This document shows positions 43,355 through 54,612 of a stretch of 64,000 bases of DNA, piece after piece. Both the position numbers and the translations under genes were made by a program. The notes under the pieces are model-generated. The model did no database searches. It was not told the DNA's origin and worked only from the letters and a program-made list of their open reading frames with translations. Numbering within the stretch: the stretch's first letter is position 1; the number at the start of each line of letters is the position of its first letter. The stretch is from Vulcanimicrobiota bacterium (GTDB lineage: Bacteria; Vulcanimicrobiota; Vulcanimicrobiia; Vulcanimicrobiales; Vulcanimicrobiaceae), in contig JAAXCX010000001.1 in the NCBI GenBank assembly GCA_013036105.1, positions 186,001-250,000 of the forward strand. The letters run 5' to 3'.

Positions 43355-44389
43355 TCAGAATAGCGCGAGTTGCGAGTGTTCTTCCAAATACTCCGCGTCG
43401 ATGCCCAGCCGCCGCAGGCGGTAGACGAAATCCGGCCAGCCGTGGTTAAGCAAGACTTTCTTGGGCTGCGCCATTTCGATGTAGCGCAGCAGTGCCGGAT
43501 AATCCGCGTGATCGGAGAGCGGAAAGCAACGGTCGACGCCGTAGCGGAACCGGGCGCTGCGATCCATAGACCAGCCGGTCAACACGGCCGTGCGCACGGG
43601 CTTGCCGCGCAAAGCTTTCGGCAGCGCTTTACCCGAAGGAGGCCACACGACGGCGCCGTTCGCGTTAAACGTCAGCACGTCGTAGCGCTCATATTTCGGC
43701 AATTGCACGCCGCACGTTTCGTAGACGCGGCAGAGCGTTTCGATCGCGCCGTGCACGGTTACGCCGATCTCCGCGTTGCCGAGAATCGCCACGGCTTCTT
43801 GCGCCTTCCCTAAAGAGTAAGCGAAGAAGACGGGCACCGCGCCGGCGTCGAGCGCGTCGCGCGCGAACGCGATCATGTCGGCAGCGACTTCCTCGCGCGG
43901 AGGAAACGCATATTGCGGCCGGCCGAACGTGCACTCCATCAGCACCAGGTCGCACGGCTTTACTTCTGGAGGCTCGGCGGTGAGCGATGCGTCGAGTTTG
44001 AAGTCGCCCGTGTAAACGAAACTGCCGTGCTCGCCTTCGATCAAAATCTGCGAGCTGCCCAGCACGTGACCGGCGGAAAACAACGTCAGCCGGTGATTTC
44101 CGCTCACCCACGGTTCGTTGAAGCCGTGCTCTTCAAATTGGCTGGGCGGACGCGGCGGTTTCGGCGTTTTGAAGCCGGCGAGCAGCGACGGCTGCATTGT
44201 CCGCGCTTCGCGGCGCGCGAATTTCGCGCGGCAGATTGCCGCCGTGTTGGGAGTCGAAACGATTGTGTCGTGCTCGCGCGCGTGGTCGGAGTGACCGTGC
44301 GAAACGTAGCAGCGGCCGCGCGAACGCATCGAGTCGATCCAAAGATCGATCGCTTCCACGTAAAGCGACTTATCGGCCAGCGAGAACAC
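43355..44389 (-). CDS. ligase-associated MBL-fold exonuclease (beta-CASP type)
   Basis: 344 residues from GTG 44389. Metallo-beta-lactamase motifs: HGHSDHA (HxHxDH), [25 protein letters not shown], and late [11 protein letters not shown]. The layout matches the short beta-CASP-like exonucleases that accompany ATP-dependent ligases, with [15 protein letters not shown] as the nucleotide-binding segment. It is probably a metal-dependent nuclease in end processing before ligation. It starts about 70 bases from divergent cysK and ends 3 bases before the ligase. Confidence 0.92.
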   Translation of the reverse strand: MFSLADKSLYVEAIDLWIDSMRSRGRCYVSHGHSDHAREHDTIVSTPNTAAICRAKFARREARTMQPSLLAGFKTPKPPRPPSQFEEHGFNEPWVSGNHRLTLFSAGHVLGSSQILIEGEHGSFVYTGDFKLDASLTAEPPEVKPCDLVLMECTFGRPQYAFPPREEVAADMIAFARDALDAGAVPVFFAYSLGKAQEAVAILGNAEIGVTVHGAIETLCRVYETCGVQLPKYERYDVLTFNANGAVVWPPSGKALPKALRGKPVRTAVLTGWSMDRSARFRYGVDRCFPLSDHADYPALLRYIEMAQPKKVLLNHGWPDFVYRLRRLGIDAEYLEEHSQLALF

Positions 44390-44461
44390 CGCTCTCTTTT
44401 CCGTCGGGCCGGGCTAGCCGCCTGTGCAGCTTTTGCCGGCCGGACGCGGTTCTTGGCTGGC

Positions 44462-45424
44462 ATGAGCCGCATCTATGAGAATCTGGCCGACTCGTTCGGC
44501 AACACCCCGCTCGTTAAACTCCCCCGGCTGGCCAAGGGGCTGCCCGGAATGGTCGCCGTGAAGATGGAGTCATTCAACCCAGCCGGTTCGGTGAAAGACC
44601 GCATCGGAATTTCGATGATCGAAGCCGCTGAACGCGAGGGCCGCCTGCGTCCCGATTCCGTAATCATCGAGCCGACCAGCGGAAACACCGGCATCGCGCT
44701 CGCCTTCGTGGCCGCCGCCAAAGGGTATCCGCTGATTCTGGTCATGCCCGACACGATGACCGTCGAACGCCGGAACCTCCTTAAAGCTTATGGCGCGCAG
44801 GTCGTGCTGACGCCCGGTGCTGAGGGGATGAAGGGCGCGATTGCCAAGGCCAACGAGATTCGCGCGAGCGACCCGGCCAAATATTTCATGCCGCAGCAGT
44901 TCGAAAATCCGGCCAACCCGGAGATCCATCGCCGCACCACGGCTGAAGAGATTTGGCGCGACACCGACGGCACCGTTGACGTCTTCGTGGCCGCCGTCGG
45001 AACCGGCGGAACGATTACCGGCGTGGGCGAGGTGCTGCGCGAGCGCAAGCCCGGCGCTAAGATCGTGGCGGTCGAACCCGACGCCTCCCCGGTGCTCTCC
45101 GGCGGCACTCCCGGACCGCATAAGATCCAAGGAACCGGAGCCGGGTTCGTTCCGAAGATCCTGAACACAAGCGTTTACGACGAGGTGATCCGCGTCACCG
45201 ACGCAGACGCAATTGCCACCACGCGCCGGGCGGCGCGCGAAGAGGGCATGCTCGTGGGAATTTCCTCGGGCGCGAACATTTGGGCGGCGCTGCAAGTCGC
45301 GGCTCGTCCCGAGTCGAAAGGCAAGCTCATCGTGACCGTTGCCGCCGATACCGGCGAACGCTATCTTTCGAACCCGGTGTTCGCCGAACAAGACACGCGG
45401 ATTGTCGAAACCGCCCTCGTTTAG
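44462..45424 (+). CDS. cysK: cysteine synthase A
   Basis: 320 residues. [15 protein letters not shown] holds the PLP lysine, [13 protein letters not shown] and [16 protein letters not shown] are the substrate and phosphate loops and [12 protein letters not shown] is the late motif. It makes L-cysteine from O-acetylserine and sulfide. No CysE is adjacent. The gene is divergent from the exonuclease and overlaps the probable start of the asparaginase by 23 bases (TTG 45402). Confidence 0.95.
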   Translation: MSRIYENLADSFGNTPLVKLPRLAKGLPGMVAVKMESFNPAGSVKDRIGISMIEAAEREGRLRPDSVIIEPTSGNTGIALAFVAAAKGYPLILVMPDTMTVERRNLLKAYGAQVVLTPGAEGMKGAIAKANEIRASDPAKYFMPQQFENPANPEIHRRTTAEEIWRDTDGTVDVFVAAVGTGGTITGVGEVLRERKPGAKIVAVEPDASPVLSGGTPGPHKIQGTGAGFVPKILNTSVYDEVIRVTDADAIATTRRAAREEGMLVGISSGANIWAALQVAARPESKGKLIVTVAADTGERYLSNPVFAEQDTRIVETALV

Positions 45425-46409
45425 CGTTGAGGTTTCTCGCGGCGGCTTCGTGGAGTCGATCCACGCCGTCGCCGCGTGCGCTGTAGACACACAACAAAAA
45501 ACGGTGCTCGCTTACGGGGACGTCGACGACTTCCCCGTTTTCTTACGTTCCAGTGCCAAACCGTTTATCGCCGCGGCTGTTATCGAAGCCGGCGCGCGCG
45601 AACGTTTTGGGTTCGAACCGCGCGAGATCGCCGTCATGGCGGGTTCGCACGGCGGGCAGTCGTTTCACGTTGAAGCGGTGCGATCGATTTTGCAGAAGAT
45701 CGGTATGTCCGAGGACGCGCTGCAATGCGGCGTGCATCCGCCGTACAACGCGGCGGCCGCCGCCGAGCTCGAACGCTCCGGCCTTCCGCTGACCCCGATC
45801 TACAATAACTGTTCGGGCAAGCACGCGGGCATTCTGGCGTTATGCAAGATCATCGGCGCCGACGCGCGGACGTATCTTGAGTTGGAGAATCCGGCGGAGC
45901 AACTGATCTTGGAGTTTTGCGCCCGCGTCTCGGATGCGAAGGTGGCGGAGATGCCGGTCGGCGTGGACGGTTGCGGCATTCCCGTCTACGCGGTTCCGCT
46001 GCGTAATGGAGCGCTGTCGTTTTTACGATTGGCGACGCTCGACGGTGTAAACGCCGAAGATGCGACGGCGCTGCAGATCGTGCGCGATGCGATGATGGCT
46101 TTTCCCGAATTCGTTTCGGGCACCGGCGAATTCGACGCGCGATTAATGGAGGCCGGCGGCGGCAACATCGTCTGCAAAGCCGGAGCAGAAGGCGTGCACG
46201 GCGCCGGCGTGCTGACTCCCGGCCTCGGCCTGGTCTGCAAGGTCCTCGACGGAACGGCCCGCGCTCGCGGCCCCGCCGTTCTGGCGATGCTCAAAAGCCT
46301 TGGCGTGCTCTCACCCGCCCAGCTGACCAAACTCGCGGACCTCGAGCGCCCAATAGTATATAATCGGGCTGGGCGCGCCGTCGGCGAAATCATCGCCCGC
46401 GAAGGATAA
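45402..46409 (+). CDS. L-asparaginase II family protein
   Basis: 335 residues from TTG 45402; the segment [18 protein letters not shown] matches the known start, so a TTG inside the cysK end is needed. Later blocks: [77 protein letters not shown] (in outline) and [11 protein letters not shown]. This is the PF06089 asparaginase group, distinct from the AnsA/AnsB fold. It hydrolyses asparagine to aspartate and ammonia. The next gene, metH, begins 2 bases after its stop. Confidence 0.92.
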   Translation: MSKPPSFSVEVSRGGFVESIHAVAACAVDTQQKTVLAYGDVDDFPVFLRSSAKPFIAAAVIEAGARERFGFEPREIAVMAGSHGGQSFHVEAVRSILQKIGMSEDALQCGVHPPYNAAAAAELERSGLPLTPIYNNCSGKHAGILALCKIIGADARTYLELENPAEQLILEFCARVSDAKVAEMPVGVDGCGIPVYAVPLRNGALSFLRLATLDGVNAEDATALQIVRDAMMAFPEFVSGTGEFDARLMEAGGGNIVCKAGAEGVHGAGVLTPGLGLVCKVLDGTARARGPAVLAMLKSLGVLSPAQLTKLADLERPIVYNRAGRAVGEIIAREG

Positions 46410-46411
46410 CT

Positions 46412-49400
46412 TTGTCGGACTACCTGCAACTCTTGGGCGAGCGCGTGCTCGTCTTCGACGGGGCCATGGGCACGCAAATCATGGACCTCGAACTCACCGC
46501 CGACGATTTCGGCGGTGTTCGCTATCAGGGCTGCAATGAGGCTCTCGTTTTGACGCGCCCGGATATCGTGCGCGATATCCATGAAAAATATCTGGAAGCC
46601 GGCGCCGATGTCCTCGAAACCGACACGTTCACCGCGTCGCGCCTAAAACTTGACGAGTACGAACTGGGCAGCAAAGTCGCCGACGTCAACCGTACCGCCG
46701 CGCAGCTCGCTCGCGCCGCATGCGATAAATATTCTACCGCGGAGCGCCCGCGTTTCGTGGCCGGTTCCATGGGGCCGACGGGCATGCTGATCTCGTCGTC
46801 GGATCCGTCGCTATCAAAAATCAGCTTCCAAGAGCTCGCGGATATGTACGGTGAGCAGGCGCGCCATTTGGTCGAAGGCGGCGCGGATTTCTTGCTGCTC
46901 GAAACGATGCAGGATCTGCTAGAGCTCAAAGCGGCCGTCGCCGGCATCACGCGCGAATTTGCCAAGGGCATGCGCCGCGTTCCCATTCAAGCGCAGCCGA
47001 CGCTGATTACCGAAGGCCGCATGCTGCTGGGAACAGACGTTCGCGCGATTTGCGCGACGGTCGGTGCGCTGCCGGTCGACGTGATCGGTTTGAATTGTTC
47101 GACCGGTCCGTCGCAGATGCGCGATCCGATCCGCTACCTCTGCGAAAACTCCGATCGGTACATCAGCGTGATTCCGAACGCCGGCCTGCCGCTGATGGGG
47201 CCGCGCGGCGAAACGATCTATCCCGAAACGCCGGCGGAACTTTCGCGCGAACTGGCGGAGTTCGTGCGCGACTTCGGCGTGAACGTGGTCGGCGGCTGTT
47301 GCGGCACGACTCCCGAGCACATCGCCGCGATCCGCGCAGAAGTTGATGCGTTGGCGAGCGCGGGAAAACGCGGGCGCATTCCGGTCGCGCAACCCAAACA
47401 GTTTGCGGCGTCGGCCATGACCGCGATCGCGCTCGAACAAGAGCCGCGGCCGCTGCTTGTAGGCGAGCGTATCAATTCGCAGGGTTCGCGCAAGATCAAA
47501 CGTCTGCTGCTCGAGGAGAACTTCGACGACATTACGCTGGTCGCGCGCGAGCAGGTCGAAGGCGGCGCGCATGCGCTTGACGTCTGCTGTGCGTTGACCG
47601 AACGCACCGACGAAGACGAGCAGATGCGTCTGATGGTGCGCAAGCTCGCGCAGTCCGTTGAAGTTCCCCTGATGATCGACTCGACCGAACCGAAGGTGCT
47701 GCAAGCGGCGCTGGAAGCCTATCCGGGACGCGCGATCGTCAATTCGGTGCACTTGGAAAGCGGCCGCGCGAAGATCGATGCGGTCTTGCCGCTGGCGATG
47801 GAACACGGCGCGGCCGTTGTCGCGCTGACGATCGACGAAACCGGCATGGCGAAAACCGCGGAGCGCAAGCTCGAGGTCGCCAAGCGCATCTACGATATCG
47901 TCGTCAAAGAGTACGGCTTGCCTGCCGGTGCGCTGATATTCGACGATCTGACCTTCACGCTCGCGACCGGTGATCAGGAGTACATCAGCTCGGCGGTCGA
48001 CACGATTGACGGCATCAAGGCGATCAAAGAGGCGCTCCCCGGCGTGCTGACTTCGCTCGGCGTCAGCAACGTCTCGTTCGGATTGAATCCGGCGGCCCGA
48101 GCGGCGCTCAATTCGGTCTTCCTGCACCATTGCGTTCAAGCCGGACTCGACATTGCGCTCGTCTACGCCAAAGAGATCACGCCGTATGCTGAACTCGACG
48201 CGACCGAACGCGAGCTCTGCGACGACATGGTCTTCAACCGCCGGCCCGACGCGCTGCAGCGCCTGATCGAGCACTACGAGGGCGCAGTCGCCGCCGACGG
48301 CAAGGGCGAGAAAAAAGACGACGACGCCGGCGCGCCGCCGGAGGTGCGCATTCACAACGCGATCTTGCGCCGCCGCAAAGACGGCATCGAAGCCAAAATC
48401 GACGAGGCGCTGCAGACGCGCGGCCCGGTCGAGGTGCTCAACGAAATTCTGCTGCCCGCGATGAAAGAGGTCGGCGACAAATTCGGCGCGGGCGAGCTGA
48501 TTCTGCCGTTCGTGCTGCAGTCGGCCGAAGTCATGAAAAAAGCCGTCGCCCATCTCGAGCAATTCCTGGAGAAGAAGGAAGGCCAGACCAAAGGCAAGGT
48601 CGTGCTCGCCACCGTCTTCGGCGATGTGCACGACATCGGCAAGAATCTCGTGCACACGATTCTGGCCAACAACGGCTACACCGTTTTCGATCTCGGCAAG
48701 CAAGTGCCGATGAATACGATTTTGGAGAAAGCGATCGAAGTAAAAGCCGACGCGATCGGCCTTTCCGCGCTGCTGGTTTCCACGAGCAAACAGATGCCGG
48801 TCTGCGTGCAAGAACAAGATACGCGGGGCTTGGAGTTCCCGGTGCTCGTTGGAGGCGCGGCGATCAATCGCGATTTCGGCCGGCGAATCTCGGTGCTCGA
48901 AGGCAACCGCTACTTCGAGCCGGGCCTGTTCTACGCCAAAGATGCATTCGAAGGCTTGCAGGTGATGGAGACGTTGACCGGCGATCCCGCCGAGCGTGAG
49001 AGGTTCGTTGAGCAGGCCAAACGTGAGGCCCTCGCGCCGCGCGCTGCCGCGCCAAGTGCCGCGGCGACCAACGGAGTCATCCAATACTCGGCCGTGAAGA
49101 ACGATCTCGCTCCGGTTCCGAAGCCGCCGTTCTTCGGAACGCGTTCGGTGCGCGAGATTGATCCGGCCAAGCTTTGGCCGTGTTTCGATATGCGCAGTTT
49201 GTACCGGCTTTCGTGGGGGGCGGCAAACACGAAAGGCGATGCGTTCGAGAAACTCGTGCGCGAGGAATTCGAACCGCGTTTACACCGCTATCAGGAATCG
49301 GCTGCGGAGTTTTTGGATCCGCGTTTCGTGTACGGCTATTTTCCGGCGGCGGGAAGCGGCAACGATGCGATTGTGTACGATCCGGAGGATCCGTCGCGGG

Positions 49401-49897
49401 AGATTGCGCGCTTCACGTTTGTGCGGCAGGCCGGCGGCGAGCATCTCTCGCTCGCGGATTACCTGCGCGAACCGGAAAACGGACGCGGGATCGACGTCGT
49501 GGCGCTTCAGGTTGTCACCGTCGGATCGCGTGCATCGGAACGAATCACCGAACTGCACGCGGCAGGCGAGTACAGCGAATCGTATTTCTTGCACGGCTTT
49601 TCCGTGCAGAGCGCGGAGGCGCTGGCCGAATTCGCTCACCGTCAGATTCGTGCCGAATTGGGATTGCCGGACGACCGCGGAAAGCGATATTCGTGGGGAT
49701 ACGGCGCGTGTCCGGACCTCTCGCAGCACGAAATTGCGTTCCGTTTACTGGATGCCGGCAATGCGATCGGCGTCAAACTGACCGAGGCTTTTCAAATCGT
49801 TCCGGAGCAATCGACGGCGGCCATTATCATGCACCATCCGAAAGCGGCCTACTTTAATGCAGCGGCCGTGAGGGAACTCGAACCAGCTTCAGCGTAA
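46412..49897 (+). CDS. metH: methionine synthase, cobalamin-dependent
   Basis: 1161 residues from TTG. Modules in order: homocysteine methyltransferase (FDGAMGTQIMDLELT, GLNCSTGPSQM, VGGCCGTTPEHI with zinc cysteines), pterin-binding domain (VGERINSQGSRKIKRLL, DSTEPKVLQAAL, SFGLNPAARAALNSVFL), B12-binding cap and domain (DVHDIGKNLVHTIL with the cobalt-ligand His near residue 740, GLSALLVSTSKQMP) and the reactivation domain (RYSWGYGACPDLSQH, HPKAAYFNA). It uses methyl-tetrahydrofolate to make methionine and links to the folate genes at 3-7 kb. No sign of a B12 riboswitch before it; it is 2 bases behind the asparaginase. Confidence 0.96.
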   Translation: MSDYLQLLGERVLVFDGAMGTQIMDLELTADDFGGVRYQGCNEALVLTRPDIVRDIHEKYLEAGADVLETDTFTASRLKLDEYELGSKVADVNRTAAQLARAACDKYSTAERPRFVAGSMGPTGMLISSSDPSLSKISFQELADMYGEQARHLVEGGADFLLLETMQDLLELKAAVAGITREFAKGMRRVPIQAQPTLITEGRMLLGTDVRAICATVGALPVDVIGLNCSTGPSQMRDPIRYLCENSDRYISVIPNAGLPLMGPRGETIYPETPAELSRELAEFVRDFGVNVVGGCCGTTPEHIAAIRAEVDALASAGKRGRIPVAQPKQFAASAMTAIALEQEPRPLLVGERINSQGSRKIKRLLLEENFDDITLVAREQVEGGAHALDVCCALTERTDEDEQMRLMVRKLAQSVEVPLMIDSTEPKVLQAALEAYPGRAIVNSVHLESGRAKIDAVLPLAMEHGAAVVALTIDETGMAKTAERKLEVAKRIYDIVVKEYGLPAGALIFDDLTFTLATGDQEYISSAVDTIDGIKAIKEALPGVLTSLGVSNVSFGLNPAARAALNSVFLHHCVQAGLDIALVYAKEITPYAELDATERELCDDMVFNRRPDALQRLIEHYEGAVAADGKGEKKDDDAGAPPEVRIHNAILRRRKDGIEAKIDEALQTRGPVEVLNEILLPAMKEVGDKFGAGELILPFVLQSAEVMKKAVAHLEQFLEKKEGQTKGKVVLATVFGDVHDIGKNLVHTILANNGYTVFDLGKQVPMNTILEKAIEVKADAIGLSALLVSTSKQMPVCVQEQDTRGLEFPVLVGGAAINRDFGRRISVLEGNRYFEPGLFYAKDAFEGLQVMETLTGDPAERERFVEQAKREALAPRAAAPSAAATNGVIQYSAVKNDLAPVPKPPFFGTRSVREIDPAKLWPCFDMRSLYRLSWGAANTKGDAFEKLVREEFEPRLHRYQESAAEFLDPRFVYGYFPAAGSGNDAIVYDPEDPSREIARFTFVRQAGGEHLSLADYLREPENGRGIDVVALQVVTVGSRASERITELHAAGEYSESYFLHGFSVQSAEALAEFAHRQIRAELGLPDDRGKRYSWGYGACPDLSQHEIAFRLLDAGNAIGVKLTEAFQIVPEQSTAAIIMHHPKAAYFNAAAVRELEPASA

Positions 49898-49906
49898 CCC
49901 GCCCGC

Positions 49907-51157
49907 ATGCGTCTGATACTTGCAACTGTTGCGCTGGCGGCGCTGGCAGCGTGTTCCGGGGCGAACAACGCTTCGACTTCAAAAAATACGACGACGACAA
50001 CGACCGCGGTAACCGCCGCTCCCAGTCCGGTTCCTTCCGGGCAAGTGGTGAAGATCGGTATCGATCTGCCGCTATCGGGCGGCGATGCGTCGGTCGGTAT
50101 CAGCACCGAGCAAGGCGCGCTGCTGGCCGTCGACGAGGCGCAGAAGGAAATGCCGCGCGGATTCACGCTGCAAGGTGAAGCGCTCGACGATTCCGTGCAA
50201 GGCGTCCACAATCCCGAACAGGGCGTCTCCAACGTGCGCAGTTTCATCAGCGATGCGGCGGTGCTGGCGGTTGTCGGCCCGTACAATTCTAACGTCGCGC
50301 GCGCGGAAATTCCGGTGACGAATGCGGCGGGGCTCGCGCAGATTGGTCCGTCGGTCGTCGCCGATAACCTGACGATCGGTCCCGACGCGGCGCAACTGCG
50401 GCGCGCGAACCCTTCGTTGAATACGTTTTTCCGCGTCTGCACCACGGATTCTCGTCAAGGTTCCGCGCTAGCGCAATTCGCGCGCTCGCTCGGATTTAAA
50501 CGCGCGTATATCATCGACGATAACGAGACTTACGGACTCGACCTCGCCGATCGCTTCGAAAAGGATTTCGCGAACGATGGGGGTTCGGTGCTCGCGCGCG
50601 ATCATCTCGCCAAGAACACGCAAGATTTTAAATCGCTGCTGCTCAAAGTGCTCGCCGCTAAGCCCGACGTTGTATTTTTTGGCGGCGTCACGAGTACGGG
50701 CGGCGGGTTGATCCGCAAACAGATGTTCAGCGTCGGACTCGGAAAGATCGCGTACATGGGCGGCGACGGTCTCGCCGATCTGGCGACGGTCGCGGCGGGA
50801 CAGGCCGACGGAAGTTATTACACGCTGGCGGCTCCGAACGCCGAGAAACTTCCGGCGGCGCAGGCGTTCGTCAAAGCCTACCGCACGAAGTACAATGCCG
50901 ACATCGGTCCGTACAGCGCCAACGCCTACGCGGCGGCGCAGGTTGCGGCGGCGGCAATCATTCGTGCGATCAAGAATGCCCACGGCGAGGCGGAACGCGC
51001 AGCGGTCGTCGCAAACGTAGCGTCGACGAAGCTCGAGACGCCGATTGGTCCAATCAGTTTCGATAAGTACGGCGATGTCACGAATCCTGTGCTCAGTCTT
51101 TACGGCTTCAAGAACGGGCAGTCGTACTTTATCCGGCAGATCCAATTGAAGCTCTAG
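49907..51157 (+). CDS. livJ: ABC transporter substrate-binding lipoprotein, LivJ/LivK type
   Basis: 416 residues. Lipobox LAAC with Cys16, then a low-complexity Thr/Ser/Pro tether and the periplasmic-binding fold: VVKIGIDLPLSGGDASVGISTEQGALLAVDEAQ (in outline), VVGPYNSNVA, FRVCTTDSRQGSALA, YIIDDNETYGLDLADRFEKDF. It captures branched-chain or other amino acids, or possibly aromatic acids, for LivHMGF. It begins 9 bases after metH and is 17 bases before livH, as first gene of the transporter operon. Confidence 0.92.
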   Translation: MRLILATVALAALAACSGANNASTSKNTTTTTTAVTAAPSPVPSGQVVKIGIDLPLSGGDASVGISTEQGALLAVDEAQKEMPRGFTLQGEALDDSVQGVHNPEQGVSNVRSFISDAAVLAVVGPYNSNVARAEIPVTNAAGLAQIGPSVVADNLTIGPDAAQLRRANPSLNTFFRVCTTDSRQGSALAQFARSLGFKRAYIIDDNETYGLDLADRFEKDFANDGGSVLARDHLAKNTQDFKSLLLKVLAAKPDVVFFGGVTSTGGGLIRKQMFSVGLGKIAYMGGDGLADLATVAAGQADGSYYTLAAPNAEKLPAAQAFVKAYRTKYNADIGPYSANAYAAAQVAAAAIIRAIKNAHGEAERAAVVANVASTKLETPIGPISFDKYGDVTNPVLSLYGFKNGQSYFIRQIQLKL

Positions 51158-51174
51158 CAATAGCGAGCGGGCTC

Positions 51175-52086
51175 ATGCATGAATTCCTAGCCCAGCTCTT
51201 CAACGGTATCGCGCTTGGCGGCATCTATGCGCTGATCGCACTGGGCTACACGATGGTGTACGGCATCATCGGGCTCATAAACTTTGCGCACGGCGATGTG
51301 TACACGCTCGGCTCGTTTTTTGCGCTGACCATATTCACTGCACTGGGCGTCTCCGGGGAATTGCACGGGGTGGCGCTGATTGTCGACGTCGCGATCGCGC
51401 TGATCGGTGCGGCGCTGCTGTGCGGGATCGTCGGCGTACTGATCGAGCGGCTCGCGTACCGGCGGTTGCGAAACGCGCCGCGTTTGGCGCCGCTCATCAC
51501 GGCGATTGGCATCTCGTTCATCCTCGAAAACGCCATGCAGATATGGAAGGGCCCGGCTCCGGTTCCGTTTCCGGCGGTCGTGCCCAATCCATCGATCGTG
51601 ATCGCGGGAGTTGCCGTTGGAGCGCAGCAATTTCTACTCGTCGGGTTGGCGGTCGTGATGATGGTGGCGCTTCAGCTCTTTATTCATAACACGCGCCTGG
51701 GCCGCGCGATGCGGGCCACGGCCGAAGATCGCGACGCCGCGCAGTTGATGGGCATCAACATCAACAAGACGATCATGCTGACGTTCTTGATCGGCAGCGC
51801 GCTGGCCGGCGTTGCGGGTTTCGTTTCCGGCGTCTACTATCAGTCGACGTGGTTTTTCAACGGGTTCGGCGCCGGGCTCAAGGCGTTTACCGCCGCGGTG
51901 CTTGGCGGAATTGGCAACATCGCCGGCGCGATGCTCGGCGGTTTCGTCATCGGCATCATCGAGTCGTTTGCGACCTGGAAATTCGGCGGACAGTGGAGCA
52001 ACGTCACCGTCTTCGCGATCTTGATTCTCGTGCTCGTGTTTCGTCCGTCGGGCTTACTCGGTGAAGCCGTGTACGAGCGCGCATGA
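51175..52086 (+). CDS. livH: branched-chain amino acid ABC permease, LivH type
   Basis: 303 residues, about eight helices. Start FLAQLFNGIALGGIYALIALGYTMVYGIIGLINFAHGDVY is the LivH signature, and later GRAMRATAEDRDAAQLMGIN is the EAA-like cytoplasmic loop that contacts the ATPase. Its stop overlaps the livM ATG (GCATGA), giving coupled translation. Transport substrate follows from the binding protein, not from this sequence. Confidence 0.94.
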   Translation: MHEFLAQLFNGIALGGIYALIALGYTMVYGIIGLINFAHGDVYTLGSFFALTIFTALGVSGELHGVALIVDVAIALIGAALLCGIVGVLIERLAYRRLRNAPRLAPLITAIGISFILENAMQIWKGPAPVPFPAVVPNPSIVIAGVAVGAQQFLLVGLAVVMMVALQLFIHNTRLGRAMRATAEDRDAAQLMGININKTIMLTFLIGSALAGVAGFVSGVYYQSTWFFNGFGAGLKAFTAAVLGGIGNIAGAMLGGFVIGIIESFATWKFGGQWSNVTVFAILILVLVFRPSGLLGEAVYERA

Positions 52087-53141
52087 TCTACCTATATTTT
52101 CTCGTGGCGATCGCGGTCGTCATCGCGGCACAGCGCTTGAACGATCTGCGGGCCAAGCGCGTGTTGTTCTTGCTGCTGGGCGCGGCGCTCTTGTGCGCGC
52201 CGCTCTTCGATAGAAACGACGCGACGTTCAACGTGCTCGCTGATGCCGGCATTTTTGTCCTCCTGGCGCTCGGATTAAACATCGTCGTGGGGTTTGCCGG
52301 GTTGCTCGATCTCGGATACGCGGCATTTTTCGCCATCGGAGCGTACGCGTATGCAATGATGGCAAGCCCGCAATTTAACCTGCACTTGCCGTTTTGGCTG
52401 CTGCTCTTCTTGGCGGCGGCGTTCGCGGCGATCTTCGGGATTATTTTGGGCGCGCCCACCTTGCGGTTGCGCGGAGATTATCTGGCTATCGTTACGCTCG
52501 GTTTCGGCGAAATCGTGCCACAGATTTTTCAGAACCTCACGAAATACACCGGCGGTCCCAATGGCATTGGCGCGCTCGACTTTCCGTCGTTTTTCGGCCG
52601 CTCGTTCGGACAGAGCACCATACCGTACTATTATGTGGTGCTGGCGCTGATCGCGCTGGCGCTCTTTTTCGCTTATAACCTGCGCGACAGCCGGCTCGGC
52701 CGCGCCTGGATGGCGATCCGCGAAGACGAGCTCGCTGCGCGACACATGGGTATCAACACGACCGCCGTTAAGCTCGCGGCGTTTGCGTTGGGCGCGTCGT
52801 TCAGCGGTTTGGCCGGCGTCGTTTTTGCCGCCAAGTTGAGCTTGGTCTCCCCGGACCTCTTCCAGTTTCAAGTCAGCGTGCTGATCGTCTCGATGCTCGT
52901 GCTCGGCGGCATGGGGAACATTCCGGGCGTTATCGTCGGGGCGCTGGTGTTGGTGCTCGTCAACAACGTCGTGCTTCCGCAAGCGAACACCATCGCCGCG
53001 AGCGCTGGCCTGCACGTGGATTTCGGCAACTATCATTTCTTTATCTACGGCGCAATTCTCGTGGGCATCATGCTCTTTCGGCCCGAGGGATTGCTGCCGA
53101 GCCGTCAGCGCAAAGAGGAATTGCATCATGCTGCGGCTTGA
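52083..53141 (+). CDS. livM: branched-chain amino acid ABC permease, LivM type
   Basis: 352 residues, starting within the livH stop. Signature blocks: LALGLNIVVGFAGLLDLGYAAFFAIGAYAYA, RGDYLAIVTLGFGEIV, NLTKYTGGPNGIG and GRAWMAIREDELAARHMGIN, the coupling helix. About ten hydrophobic helices. It overlaps livG by 14 bases. Together with livH it forms the membrane channel of the importer. Confidence 0.94.
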   Translation: MIYLYFLVAIAVVIAAQRLNDLRAKRVLFLLLGAALLCAPLFDRNDATFNVLADAGIFVLLALGLNIVVGFAGLLDLGYAAFFAIGAYAYAMMASPQFNLHLPFWLLLFLAAAFAAIFGIILGAPTLRLRGDYLAIVTLGFGEIVPQIFQNLTKYTGGPNGIGALDFPSFFGRSFGQSTIPYYYVVLALIALALFFAYNLRDSRLGRAWMAIREDELAARHMGINTTAVKLAAFALGASFSGLAGVVFAAKLSLVSPDLFQFQVSVLIVSMLVLGGMGNIPGVIVGALVLVLVNNVVLPQANTIAASAGLHVDFGNYHFFIYGAILVGIMLFRPEGLLPSRQRKEELHHAAA

Positions 53142-53882
53142 GGGCGTTACCAAACGTTTCGGCGAGCTCGTCGCGGTCAACGATCTGTCGCTGAATGTTG
53201 CCGCCGGAAGCATTTCGGCGATCATCGGTCCTAACGGCGCCGGAAAATCGACCGTCTTCAATATCGTAAGCGGCATTTACCGGCCGAGCGCCGGTGAGAT
53301 ATTCTTCGAAGATGCGCGCATCGACGGTTGGCCTACGCATCGCATCGCCGCAGCCGGTATCGCGCGCACGTTTCAAAACATCCGGCTCTTTTCGTTCATG
53401 GCGGCTATCGATAACGTGCTTGCGGGAGAAGATGCGCACCTACACGCGCGCCTGTGGGATTCGCTCTTGCATACGCCGCGGCAGCGTCGCGAAGAGAAAG
53501 CCGCGCGCGAACGAGCGCGAGAATTGCTAAGGTTCGTTGGTTTGGAAGGCGTCGCCGAAACGTACGCCCGTAATCTGCCCTACGGGTCGCAGCGCCGTCT
53601 TGAAATCGGGCGCGCACTGGCGAGCCGCCCCAAACTGTTGCTGCTCGACGAACCCGCGGCCGGCATGAATCCGCGCGAGAAGGGCGAGCTGGCCGATCTG
53701 GTTGCCGCAATCCGCGAGCGCGGCATCACCGTTCTTCTGATCGAGCACGACATGGGGCTGGTCATGCGCGTCAGCGATGAGATTACGGTGCTCGACTATG
53801 GCCAACGGATAGCGTCCGGCAAACCGGCGGAAATTCGCAGCAATCCGCGCGTTATCGCGGCCTACCTCGGGACGGCGGTCGC

Positions 53883-53886
<4 letters not shown>
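53128..53886 (+). CDS. livG: branched-chain amino acid ABC ATPase, LivG type
   Basis: 252 residues. Walker A GPNGAGKST, the LivG-type ARTFQNIRLFSFM Q-loop, signature NLPYGSQRRLEIGRAL, Walker B LLLLDEPAAGMNP and the IEHDMGLVM histidine loop. The PYGSQRRLE signature (not LSGGQ) is the usual LivG variant. It overlaps livM and is followed by livF with a 4-base overlap. Confidence 0.95.
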
Positions 53887-54599
<713 letters not shown>

Positions 54600-54612
54600 G
54601 ACGCACGCCCGC

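Noticed and set aside
46919-49084. Long open frame on the minus strand opposite metH (721 codons)
   Set aside because: It is the antisense of a complete MetH with all domains in order; high GC makes long shadow frames common and its composition is not protein-like.
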